From DSNY01 sp016861185 (GTDB taxonomy: Bacteria; Pseudomonadota; Gammaproteobacteria; Burkholderiales; Burkholderiaceae_F): a stretch of 25,929 nucleotides of DNA. The notes under the pieces were generated by a model. That model worked only from the letters and a program-made list of their open reading frames with translations, was not told the origin of the DNA and searched no databases. Where the stretch lies: contig SZOR01000058.1 of the NCBI GenBank assembly GCA_030263275.1, forward strand, positions 1-25,929, given 5' to 3'. The position numbers and the translations under genes are program-made. Below, in pieces: positions 6,469-13,295 of this stretch (its first letter is position 1; each line of letters opens with the position of its first letter).

Positions 6469-7902
6469 ATGAACCAATCCAATGCCTTGACCTACAACTA
6501 CGGCGTGATCCGGGCCTTTTCGATCATGACCGTGGTCTGGGGCATCGTCGGCATGCTCGTCGGTGTCCTGATCGCCGCGCAGATGGCGTGGCCCGAACTG
6601 AACTTCGGCGCGCCGTGGCTTTCGTTCGGCCGCCTGCGCCCGCTGCATACCAACGCGGTGATCTTCGCGTTCGGCGGCTGCGCGCTGTTCGCAACGAGCT
6701 ACTACGTCGTGCAGCGCACTTCGCAGGTGCCGCTGTTCGCGCCCGCGCTCGCCTGGTTCACGTTCTGGGGCTGGCAGGTCGTCATCGTCGCCGCCGCGGT
6801 GACGCTGCCGCTCGGCATCACGACGAGCAAGGAGTACGCCGAGCTCGAGTGGCCGATCGACCTGCTGATCGCGGCGGTGTGGGTCGCGTATGCGGTCGTC
6901 TTCTTCGGCACGATCGGCGTGCGCCGGGTCAAGCACATCTACGTCGCCAACTGGTTCTTCGGCGCGTTCATCCTGACGGTCGCGCTGCTGCACATCGTCA
7001 ACAGCGCGTTCACGCCGGCCAGCCTGACGAAGTCGTATTCGGCCTACCCGGGTGCGATCGACGCGATGGTGCAGTGGTGGTACGGGCACAACGCGGTGGG
7101 CTTCTTCCTGACCGCGGGCTTCCTCGGGATCATGTACTACTTCATCCCGAAGGCGGCCGGCCGTCCCGTCTATTCGTACCGGCTGTCGGTGGTGCACTTC
7201 TGGGCGCTGATCTTCACCTACATGTGGGCCGGCCCGCACCACCTGCACTACACGGCGCTGCCGGACTGGGCGCAGTCGATCGGCATGCTGTTTTCGCTGA
7301 TCCTGCTCGCGCCCTCCTGGGGCGGCATGATCAACGGCATCATGACCTTGAGCGGCGCTTGGTACAAGCTGCGCGACGATCCGATCCTGAAGTTCCTGAT
7401 CGTTTCGCTGTCGTTCTACGGCATGTCGACCTTCGAGGGGCCGATGATGTCGATCAAGACGGTCAACGCGCTGTCGCACTACACGGACTGGACGATCGGC
7501 CACGTGCATTCGGGCGCGCTCGGCTGGGTCGGCCTCGTGACGATGGGCGCGCTGTACTACCTGATCCCGCGCCTGTACGGCCGCACCGAGATGTACTCGA
7601 TGCGGCTGGTCACCGTTCACTTCTGGGTCGCCACGATCGGCATCGTGCTGTACATCGCGGCGATGTGGATCGCCGGCGTGATGCAGGGGCTGATGTGGCG
7701 CGCGGTCAACGAGGACGGCACGCTGACCTACAGCTTCGTCGAGAGCGTCAAGGCGACCTTCCCCTTCTACGTGATCCGGCTGCTCGGCGGGCTGCTGTAC
7801 CTGGGCGGAATGTGCCTGATGGCCTGGAACATGTTCAAGACGATCGCCGTCGGACGCGCGGTCGAGGACGCGGTTCCGGCGCCGGCGCTCGCGCACGCGT
7901 AG
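6469..7902 (+). CDS. ccoN: cbb3-type cytochrome c oxidase subunit I
   Basis: CcoN is the catalytic inner-membrane subunit that reduces oxygen at a haem b3-CuB centre and pumps protons. The 477-residue product has every metal ligand at the positions used for the Pseudomonas stutzeri enzyme. His60 (PLHTNAVIF) serves the low-spin haem, and His207 (WYGHNAVGF) with His257/His258 (AGPHHLHY) bind CuB. Tyr251 is the cross-linked tyrosine, and His345 and His347 (WTIGHVHSGALGW) are haem ligands. The start is the ATG at 6469, preceded by the purine-rich GAGAGGGAGAG. An in-frame upstream ATG at 6373 would add 32 residues unlike the family. An FNR box about 200 bp upstream and a hairpin in the leader (GTGCGC/GCGCAC, 6412-6427) precede it. 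It starts the ccoNOQP structural operon. Confidence 0.97.
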   Translation: MNQSNALTYNYGVIRAFSIMTVVWGIVGMLVGVLIAAQMAWPELNFGAPWLSFGRLRPLHTNAVIFAFGGCALFATSYYVVQRTSQVPLFAPALAWFTFWGWQVVIVAAAVTLPLGITTSKEYAELEWPIDLLIAAVWVAYAVVFFGTIGVRRVKHIYVANWFFGAFILTVALLHIVNSAFTPASLTKSYSAYPGAIDAMVQWWYGHNAVGFFLTAGFLGIMYYFIPKAAGRPVYSYRLSVVHFWALIFTYMWAGPHHLHYTALPDWAQSIGMLFSLILLAPSWGGMINGIMTLSGAWYKLRDDPILKFLIVSLSFYGMSTFEGPMMSIKTVNALSHYTDWTIGHVHSGALGWVGLVTMGALYYLIPRLYGRTEMYSMRLVTVHFWVATIGIVLYIAAMWIAGVMQGLMWRAVNEDGTLTYSFVESVKATFPFYVIRLLGGLLYLGGMCLMAWNMFKTIAVGRAVEDAVPAPALAHA

Positions 7903-7959
7903 CGGATCGCGCGAGTCGATGCGCAGTGCCGGCGAAACGAATCCTGCAAGGATGAGGAC

Positions 7960-8574
7960 ATGAAGCTCACCCACGACTACATCGAACGCAACAACTGGCT
8001 GATGATCGTGCTGGTCGTCCTGGTGGTGGCGGTCGGCGGGCTGGTCGAGATCGTTCCGCTGTACTTCCAGCGGCAGACGACGCAGCCGGTCGAAGGCATC
8101 AAGCCGTACGAGCCGCTGCGGCTGGTCGGGCGCGACATCTACATCCGCGAGGGCTACAACAACTGCCACTCGCAGATGATCCGGCCGTTCCGTGCGGAGA
8201 CGCTGCGCTACGGGCACTACTCGGTCGCCGGCGAATTCGTCTACGACCATCCGTTCCTGTGGGGCAGCAAGCGCACCGGTCCCGATCTGGCGCGCGTCGG
8301 CGGGCGCTATTCGGACGAATGGCACCGCATCCACTTCAACAACCCGCGCGACGTCGTACCCGAGTCGAACATGCCCGCGTATCCGTGGCTCGAGCGCACG
8401 GGCGTGGACGGCGTCGACGTGCAGGCGCGCATGCGCGCGCTGCGCCGCATCGGCGTGCCCTACAGCGACGAGCAGATCGCGAAGGCGCCCGAGCAGTTGA
8501 AGGGCAAGACCGAACTGGACGCGATCATCGCCTACCTGCAGGGGCTGGGCGTCGAGCTGCGCAACGTGCGCTAG
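7960..8574 (+). CDS. ccoO: cbb3-type cytochrome c oxidase subunit II, with atypical haem c motif
   Basis: CcoO is a membrane-anchored monohaem cytochrome c that passes electrons to CcoN. The 204-residue protein has one N-terminal helix (about residues 13-33) and typical blocks RYGHYSVAGEFVYDHPFLWG, SKRTGPDLARVGGRYSDEWH and VPESNMPAYPWLE. The Met of SNMPAYPW is the likely sixth haem ligand. The haem-binding segment reads REGYNNCHSQMIRPF: residues 66-70 are Y-N-N-C-H where the family has C-x-x-C-H. The first cysteine is therefore replaced by Tyr66, and Cys69 is the only cysteine in the protein. Everything else is intact, so this is not a decayed gene. AAGGATGAGG precedes the ATG as ribosome-binding site. 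See findings for what this may mean. Confidence 0.95.
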   Translation: MKLTHDYIERNNWLMIVLVVLVVAVGGLVEIVPLYFQRQTTQPVEGIKPYEPLRLVGRDIYIREGYNNCHSQMIRPFRAETLRYGHYSVAGEFVYDHPFLWGSKRTGPDLARVGGRYSDEWHRIHFNNPRDVVPESNMPAYPWLERTGVDGVDVQARMRALRRIGVPYSDEQIAKAPEQLKGKTELDAIIAYLQGLGVELRNVR

Positions 8575-8583
8575 GGGGCGACG

Positions 8584-8817
8584 ATGGACATCAACGACAT
8601 GCGCTCGATCGTCACCGTGCTCGCCTTCGTGACCTTCATCGGCATCGTCTGGTGGGCGTACAGCCGTCACAGCAGGCAGCGCTTCGAAGAGGCCGCGCGG
8701 CTGCCGTTCGCCGACGAGTTCGAGGCGGGTTCCCTCTCTCCCGCCCCTCTCCCCCGGGAGGAGAGGGGGGGCGACGGCCGCGGGCGGCAGACCCGCCCGC
8801 GAAAGGATGAAGAATGA
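8584..8817 (+). CDS. ccoQ: cbb3-type oxidase subunit CcoQ with a repeat-derived tail
   Basis: CcoQ is a small single-helix subunit that stabilises the cbb3 complex. The first 50 or so residues are normal: MDINDMRSIVTVLAFVTFIG, IVWWAYSRHSRQRFEEAARL and PFADEF. The remaining part (GSLSPAPLPREERGGDGRGR and following) is encoded by a GC-rich palindromic repeat and is unlike any CcoQ, so at 77 residues the protein is longer than usual. It starts 9 bp after ccoO behind a GGGGG ribosome-binding stretch, and its stop codon overlaps the ccoP start (ATGA). The overlap shows the frame was preserved across the inserted element. Confidence 0.88.
   Translation: MDINDMRSIVTVLAFVTFIGIVWWAYSRHSRQRFEEAARLPFADEFEAGSLSPAPLPREERGGDGRGRQTRPRKDEE
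8736..8771. repeat. REP-like GC-rich palindrome inside ccoQ
   Basis: CCCCTCTCC (8744-8752) pairs with GGAGAGGGG (8760-8768) around CCCGGGA, inside a longer pyrimidine-then-purine tract. The form CCCCTCTCC...GGAGAGGGG is a familiar type of dispersed palindrome in GC-rich proteobacterial genomes, and its translation (SPAPLPREERG) is equally typical. Only one copy occurs in this window. Confidence 0.6.
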
Positions 8818-9752
8818 GCGACTTCTACAGCGTTTTCTGGGACTACTACGTCGCGATCATCACCGCGGTGTCGGTGATCGGTTGCGGCGTGTTCCTCTGG
8901 ATGCAGAGCAAGCGCACGGTCAAGCTCGTCGAAGGGCAGGAGCCCGAGACGACCGGTCACGTGTGGGACGGCGACCTGCGCGAGTTCCACAACCCGATGC
9001 CGCGCTGGTGGATCTGGCTTTTCTACATCACGGTCGTGTTTTCGGTCGTCTACCTGATCCTGTATCCGGGGCTCGGCACGCAGTACAAGGGCGTGCTCGG
9101 CTGGAACCAGGAGAAGCAGCACGCCGACGAGGTCAAGGCCGCCGACGCGCGCTTCGGCCCGGTGCTGGCGGTGTTCCTGCAGCAGCCGGTCGAGCAGGTC
9201 GCGGCCGACGCGCGCGGCCGCCAGATGGGCGAGCGCATCTTCCTGAACAACTGCGCCCAGTGCCACGGCGTCACCGCGCAGGGCTCGCGCGGGTTTCCGA
9301 ATCTGACCGACCGCGAATGGCAGTGGGGCGGCACGGCCGATGCGATCAAGGCATCGATCGTCGGCGGTCGCCAGGCCGCCATGCCGCCGATGGCCGCCGC
9401 GGTCGGCGGCGCCGAGGACGTGACCGATGTCGCGCACTACGTGCTGTCGCTGTCGGACTCGGCGCACGATTCGGTGCGTGCGGCGCGCGGCAAGGCCAAG
9501 TTCGCGGCCTGCGCCGCCTGCCATGGTGCCGAAGGCAAAGGCAACCCGACTCTCGGCGCGCCGGATCTGACCAACAAGACCTGGCTGTACGGCGGCTCGG
9601 TGGCGTCGATCACCGAAACGATCACCAGAGGGCGGCAGGGCGTGATGCCGGCGTGGAAAGGCATCCTCACCGACGCGGAGATCCATCTCGTGTCGGCCTA
9701 CGTCTATTCGCTGGCCCACCCGTCCGGCGCGCCGCCGGCGCAGAAGCAGTAG
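8814..9752 (+). CDS. ccoP: cbb3-type cytochrome c oxidase subunit III, dihaem cytochrome c
   Basis: CcoP takes electrons from periplasmic cytochromes and passes them to CcoO. The 312-residue product has two N-terminal membrane helices (about residues 8-30 and 62-84) bracketing the family segment GHVWDGDLREFHNPMPRWW. Two periplasmic cytochrome c domains follow. Both haem motifs are complete: Cys147-Ala-Gln-Cys150-His151 and Cys233-Ala-Ala-Cys236-His237, in contrast to the defective-looking motif in CcoO. Methionines in AAMPPMA and GVMPAW are candidate axial ligands. AAAGGATGAAGA provides a ribosome-binding site, and the start overlaps the ccoQ stop by four bases. A hairpin follows the gene. 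Confidence 0.96.
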   Translation: MSDFYSVFWDYYVAIITAVSVIGCGVFLWMQSKRTVKLVEGQEPETTGHVWDGDLREFHNPMPRWWIWLFYITVVFSVVYLILYPGLGTQYKGVLGWNQEKQHADEVKAADARFGPVLAVFLQQPVEQVAADARGRQMGERIFLNNCAQCHGVTAQGSRGFPNLTDREWQWGGTADAIKASIVGGRQAAMPPMAAAVGGAEDVTDVAHYVLSLSDSAHDSVRAARGKAKFAACAACHGAEGKGNPTLGAPDLTNKTWLYGGSVASITETITRGRQGVMPAWKGILTDAEIHLVSAYVYSLAHPSGAPPAQKQ

Positions 9753-9763
9753 GCTATACGGGC

Positions 9764-9790
9764 CGCCGGCTCTTCCTCTCCGAGCCGGCG
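9764..9790 (+). other. stem-loop between ccoP and ccoG
   Basis: CGCCGGCTC/GAGCCGGCG: 9-bp perfect arms (9764-9772 and 9782-9790) around a 9-nt loop. No T-run follows, so it is not an ordinary terminator. It could stabilise the 3' end of ccoNOQP mRNA or reduce readthrough into the assembly genes. Inferred. Confidence 0.45.
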
Positions 9791-9821
9791 CGCCGCAGGT
9801 AGTCATTAGAACGAGCAGGCC

Positions 9822-11309
9822 ATGGACAGCGCTGTCGACCAGAAGCGCGCGGTGCGCGAAACGCGAGCCGCCGGCCCGGCGCCGGTCATTCCGATCAAGG
9901 AAGTCCCGGTCCGCGAGGTCGTCGAGTCGCTGTACGAAAAGCGCAAGGAGATCTACCCGCGCGCGAAGATCGGCGACAAGCTCGCGTACTTCCAGAGGTG
10001 GCGCTGGGCGCTCGTCTGGATCACGCAGATCGTCTACTACGGCCTGCCGTGGCTTCCCTGGAACGACCGCCAGGCGGTCCTGTTCGATCTGGCCGCGCGC
10101 AAGTTCTACATCTTCGGGCTCGTGCTGTGGCCGCAGGACATCATCTTCCTGACGGCGATCCTGATCATCTCGGCGCTGTCGCTGTTCCTGTTCACGGCCG
10201 TCGGCGGCCGCCTGTGGTGCGGCTACGCCTGCCCGCAGACCGTCTACACGGAAATGTTCATGTGGATCGAGAGGCGCATCGAAGGCGACCGCGCCAAGCG
10301 CATGCGGCTCGACCAGGAGCCGATGTCGCCGCGCAAGTTCGCGCTGAAAAGCGCCAAGCACGCGGCCTGGATCGCGCTGGCATTCTGGACCGGCTTCACC
10401 TTCGTCGGCTACTTCACGCCGATCCGCGAGCTGGGCGCCGACGTGCTGCGGCTCGACATCGGCGGCTGGTCGGCGTTCTGGATCCTGTTCTACGGCTTCG
10501 CCACCTACGGCAACGCAGGCTGGATGCGCGAGCAGGTGTGCAAATACATGTGCCCGTACGCGCGCTTCCAGAGCGCGATGTTCGATTCCGACACGCTGAT
10601 CATCAGCTACGACCGCGAACGCGGCGAGCCGCGCGGCGCCGGCAGCCGCAGCCAGGACCGCAAGAGCAAGGGGCTCGGCGACTGCGTCGACTGCGGGCTG
10701 TGCGTTCAGGTCTGCCCGACCGGCATCGACATCCGCAACGGACTGCAGTACGAGTGCATCGGCTGCGCCGCCTGCATCGACGCGTGCGACTACGTGATGG
10801 ACAAGGTCGGACTGCCGCGCGGGCTGATCCGCTACTCGACCGAGCAGGCGCTCGAAAAGCACTACGCGGCGGCCGGCATCTGGAAGCGCGTGCTCAGGCC
10901 GCGCGTGCTGGTCTACGGATCGATCCTGGTCGCGGTCACGGCGGGGCTGGTCGTCGCGCTCGTGCTGCGCGTACCGCTGAAGGTCGACGTGATCCGCGAC
11001 CGCGGATCGCTCGCGCGCGAGGCCGAAAGCGGGCTGGTCGAAAACGCCTACCGGCTGAAGGTCAGCAACACCAGCGAACGCCCGCAGACCTACGCGGTGC
11101 GCGCCGAGGGATTGCCCGGCCTGACGGTCGCGTCGCAGCCCTCGTTCGAGGTGCCCGCGGCGACGACGACCTCGGTGCCGCTGCGCCTGCAGGCGCCGCC
11201 GGAGGCAGTCGCTCCCGGTTCGCACCGCGTCACCATCGAGATCACCGCGCAGGACGACGCGTCGATCCAGGTGCGCGAGAAGACCACCTTCCTCGGGTTG
11301 CGGCGATAG
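9822..11309 (+). CDS. ccoG: cytochrome c oxidase accessory protein CcoG (RdxA/FixG)
   Basis: CcoG is a polytopic inner-membrane iron-sulfur protein that acts as a cupric reductase during cbb3 oxidase assembly. The 495-residue protein has membrane helices with the conserved GGRLWCGYACPQTVYTEMF segment. It then carries a ferredoxin-like domain with two complete 4Fe-4S motifs: Cys288/291/294/298-Pro and Cys312/315/318/322. A last membrane helix (about residues 364-385) leads into an immunoglobulin-like C-terminal domain starting around LKVSNTSERPQTYAV. The length is normal. The start is the ATG at 9822; the ribosome-binding site is weak. It lies downstream of the ccoP hairpin and runs straight into ccoH, with one base between them. 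Confidence 0.95.
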   Translation: MDSAVDQKRAVRETRAAGPAPVIPIKEVPVREVVESLYEKRKEIYPRAKIGDKLAYFQRWRWALVWITQIVYYGLPWLPWNDRQAVLFDLAARKFYIFGLVLWPQDIIFLTAILIISALSLFLFTAVGGRLWCGYACPQTVYTEMFMWIERRIEGDRAKRMRLDQEPMSPRKFALKSAKHAAWIALAFWTGFTFVGYFTPIRELGADVLRLDIGGWSAFWILFYGFATYGNAGWMREQVCKYMCPYARFQSAMFDSDTLIISYDRERGEPRGAGSRSQDRKSKGLGDCVDCGLCVQVCPTGIDIRNGLQYECIGCAACIDACDYVMDKVGLPRGLIRYSTEQALEKHYAAAGIWKRVLRPRVLVYGSILVAVTAGLVVALVLRVPLKVDVIRDRGSLAREAESGLVENAYRLKVSNTSERPQTYAVRAEGLPGLTVASQPSFEVPAATTTSVPLRLQAPPEAVAPGSHRVTIEITAQDDASIQVREKTTFLGLRR

Positions 11310-11310
11310 G

Positions 11311-11856
11311 ATGAGCGGCGCGATGGCGAAACCCTGGTATCGCGAACCCTGGCCGTGGTTCCTGATGGCGCTGCCGGCGGCCGCCGTGGTCGGCGGCATC
11401 GTCACCGCGGTGATCGCGTTTCGCGGCGCCGACGGCGTCGTCGCGGCCGACTACTACAAGCGCGGGCTCGCGATCAACGAGGAACTGTCGCGCAGCAGGC
11501 TCGCCGCCGCGCTCGGCATCGAGGCCGAACTGCGCATCGGCGGCATCGAGCCGGGCGATCTCGTCGGCGTCCGACTGGTCGCCATGCAGGCGCTTCCGCC
11601 CGCGGCCGCGTTGCGCGTGCGGCTCGTTCATCCGGGGCGCAGCGGCGCCGACCGCAGCGCGGTGCTGGCGCGCGTCGGGACTGCGGACGCCGGACGCAGC
11701 GCGGAGTACGTAGGCAGTTGGGGCGAGGCCGGACCCGTGGTCCGGCAGCCGGCGTGGCGCATCGTCGTCGAAACCGCGCAGTGGCGGATCGACGGTGACG
11801 CCATGATGGAGGACGGACGGGTCGCGAAGGCTTTCCGGCTCGCGGCGAAGCATTGA
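11311..11856 (+). CDS. ccoH: FixH/CcoH family cbb3 oxidase assembly protein
   Basis: CcoH is a single-pass membrane protein that binds CcoN early in cbb3 assembly. The 181-residue product starts with the family pattern: a short cytoplasmic stretch KPWYREPWPW, a membrane helix of about 23 residues (FLMALPAAAVVGGIVTAVIA), then DGVVAADYYKRGLAINEEL. The YYKRGL motif is strongly conserved. A periplasmic beta-rich domain follows. The ATG at 11311 comes one base after the ccoG stop; an in-frame ATG at 11323 (MAKPWYREPWPW) fits family N-termini equally well, so the start is uncertain by four residues. It is co-transcribed with ccoG and the small membrane protein gene that follows. Confidence 0.9.
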   Translation: MSGAMAKPWYREPWPWFLMALPAAAVVGGIVTAVIAFRGADGVVAADYYKRGLAINEELSRSRLAAALGIEAELRIGGIEPGDLVGVRLVAMQALPPAAALRVRLVHPGRSGADRSAVLARVGTADAGRSAEYVGSWGEAGPVVRQPAWRIVVETAQWRIDGDAMMEDGRVAKAFRLAAKH

Positions 11857-11893
11857 TGGTCCGGCGCGGCGGGACGGAAGAGGGGAGGCAGCG

Positions 11894-12229
11894 ATGACGC
11901 AGGACTTGGGACAACGGGTGCTGTGGGTGCTTTGGCCCGCGTTTCTGGTCGCGGCGGTCGCCGAGCTGATCTTTTTCGCGCTGTTCGATCCGGTCGACCT
12001 CAACCTGTTCGGCGTGCCGCTCGAAGTCGAGCGCATGCCCGTTTACACGATCGGATTCTTCTTCTTCTGGGCGATGACCTCGGCGGCGAGCGCGCTGACG
12101 GTGTTTCTTGCGCGTTCGCCGTTCGAAGTGAACCGCTGTCCGATCGACGCGGCCGATCGTCCCCCGGGGTGTCCCAAGCGCGCGACCGGCGAAGAAGCCG
12201 ACTGCGCCTGCGAGCCGGTCCGGCAGTAG
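11894..12229 (+). CDS. small two-helix membrane protein with cysteine-bearing tail, unknown function
   Basis: I do not recognise a named family. The 111-residue protein has two membrane helices (about 11-31 and 50-72) joined by a mostly acidic loop (FDPVDLNLFGVPLEVERM). The C-terminal tail has Cys82, Cys93, Cys104 and Cys106, including a C-x-C pair. Arginines before helix 1 and after helix 2 suggest both ends are cytoplasmic. A strong ribosome-binding site (GAGGGGAGG) precedes the ATG. It is the last gene of the ccoG-ccoH run and ends 4 bp from the convergent fnr gene. Position suggests a role in cbb3 assembly or metal handling. The Cys tail could bind copper or iron, but this is inference. 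Confidence 0.75.
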   Translation: MTQDLGQRVLWVLWPAFLVAAVAELIFFALFDPVDLNLFGVPLEVERMPVYTIGFFFFWAMTSAASALTVFLARSPFEVNRCPIDAADRPPGCPKRATGEEADCACEPVRQ

Positions 12230-12511
12230 TCGTTCAGCGCTCGCAGGCGGGCGCCTGCCCGGAGACGATCGCGCGCAGCCCGTCCGGATTGACGATGCGG
12301 ACGTGCTTCTGATTGACCTCGATGAGGCCGTCCTGCGCGAAGCGCGACAGCACCCGGCTGACGGTCTCGAGCTTCAGCCCGAGGAAGCTGCCGATCTCCG
12401 CGCGCGTCATCCGCAGCACGAACTCGGTGCGCGAATAGCCGCGCGCCTCGAAGCGCTGCGACAGGTTCAGCAGGAAGGCGGCGAGCCGCTCTTCCGCGTG
12501 CATGCTCCCCA

Positions 12512-12548
12512 GCAGCAGCATGACGCCGTGCTCGCGCACGATTTCGCG
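12512..12548 (-). repeat. 37-bp direct repeat within fnr, copy 1
   Basis: Identical over 37 bp to 12585-12621. It encodes the REIVREHGVMLL region of FNR in the frame of the C-terminal half. The period between copies is 73 bp, which is not a multiple of three and so shifts the frame. Confidence 0.95.
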
Positions 12549-12584
12549 CAAGGCGATCGTGATCGCCTGGAAGCCAGCGACGGC
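12549..12584. repeat. 36-bp segment between the fnr repeats, with a perfect hairpin
   Basis: This segment has no counterpart in the reconstructed fnr gene. It contains AGGCGATC-GT-GATCGCCT (12551-12568), a perfect 8-bp inverted repeat with a 2-nt loop. I could not match it elsewhere in the window. Confidence 0.8.
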
Positions 12585-12621
12585 GCAGCAGCATGACGCC
12601 GTGCTCGCGCACGATTTCGCG
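12585..12621 (-). repeat. 37-bp direct repeat within fnr, copy 2
   Basis: Second exact copy of the 37-bp repeat. It lies in the frame of the N-terminal half of fnr and is followed on the minus strand by the extra 36 bp. Confidence 0.95.
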
Positions 12622-13182
12622 GCTCATCACCTTGTGGAAGTGATTGCGCAGCATCGGCACCGCGGCGGCAACTTCCTCGAGCCGCTCGTACGGGATCACG
12701 CAGACCTCGGTGTCCTCGAGCGCGACCGTGTCGCACGAATGCGTTTCGCTGCTGATGCCGTCGAGGCCGACCAGTTCGCCGGCCATGTGAAAGCCCGTAA
12801 CCTGCTCGCGGCCGTCGGACGACATCACCGTGCTCTTCAGGAAGCCCAGGCGCACCGCGTACAGCGACTCGAAGCGGTCACCCGCGCGGAACAGGCTTTC
12901 GCCGCGTTTGACGCGCTTGCGCGTCGCGACGAGCTCTTCGAGCTTTTCGATGTCGGCGAGCGACAGTCCGACCGGAAGGCACAGCTCGCGCAGATTGCAG
13001 TTGGAGCACGCGACCTTCAGGTGCGAGATGGAAAAGTTGGGCGCGTTCATCGACCCTTCTCCCGCCGCGGAAAAAGTTCTCTCGTCCTCTCGTGCACTGC
13101 CGCTCGCGGTCCTCTTGACGAGCATCGTGGTCATTCCCGTGGGCATGGGCAGCGCATGATTCTGTGGACCGCTGGCGCGAGG

Positions 13183-13196
13183 TTGACGTTCATCAA
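13183..13196. promoter_or_regulatory. FNR-type box between fnr and hemN
   Basis: TTGACGTTCATCAA matches TTGAT-N4-ATCAA with one mismatch, the same C-for-T as the site before ccoI. A class II start on the plus strand would fall near 13231, and AATAAT (13218-13223) is a five-of-six -10 box at the right distance. It therefore most likely serves hemN. It lies 133 bp upstream of the fnr start and could also mediate fnr autoregulation. Confidence 0.7.
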
Positions 13197-13217
13197 GGCT
13201 GCGCCGGAAGGCATCCG

Positions 13218-13223
13218 AATAAT
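13218..13223 (+). promoter_or_regulatory. -10 box of hemN
   Basis: AATAAT, five of six matches to TATAAT. It is placed correctly for a class II promoter driven by the FNR box centred at 13189.5, with transcription starting near 13231 and a leader of about 65 nt. Confidence 0.5.
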
Positions 13224-13295
13224 ACACGGGACCCGTTACATGCGGCCGCGACCGCGCGCGCCGCGTGTCTGCACCCACCCTGAGGGGAATACCCC

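Larger units (their letters stand above)
12234..13050 (-). pseudogene. fnr: fnr, oxygen-sensing CRP/FNR regulator, frameshifted by a 73-bp duplication
   Basis: FNR binds a 4Fe-4S cluster and activates genes at low oxygen. The first part (from the ATG at 13050, behind the good ribosome-binding site AGAAGGG) carries the four cluster cysteines Cys15, Cys18, Cys24 and Cys106, plus the cyclic-nucleotide-like fold up to REIVREHGVMLL. A 73-bp duplication then shifts the frame and the protein would run on as arginine-rich nonsense to a stop at 12043. The missing C-terminal part is intact in another frame (12234-12551). It holds the helix-turn-helix with recognition helix ETVSRVLSRF, the E-x-x-S-R signature of FNR. 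Deleting one 73-bp unit gives a normal 247-residue FNR. The rest shows no decay, so this is a recent mutation, a reversible switch or an assembly error. Confidence 0.85.

Noticed and set aside
6445..8670. A 741-codon minus-strand open frame opposite ccoN-ccoO
   Set aside because: Antisense shadow of ccoN, ccoO and ccoQ with biased composition and no domain signature.
8667..11405. A 912-codon minus-strand open frame opposite ccoP-ccoG
   Set aside because: It is antisense to clearly recognised genes, arginine/alanine-rich and without any recognisable motif. Such frames are expected in GC-rich DNA.
12043..12233. End of the long minus-strand frame that continues from the N-terminal half of fnr
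   Set aside because: After the frameshift the sequence is arginine-rich with no FNR similarity and lies antisense to the small membrane protein gene.
12512..12621. Two 37-bp repeats separated by 36 bp look like a minimal CRISPR repeat-spacer unit
   Set aside because: The repeat is fnr coding sequence, only two copies exist, the spacing is explained by a duplication, and there are no cas genes nearby.
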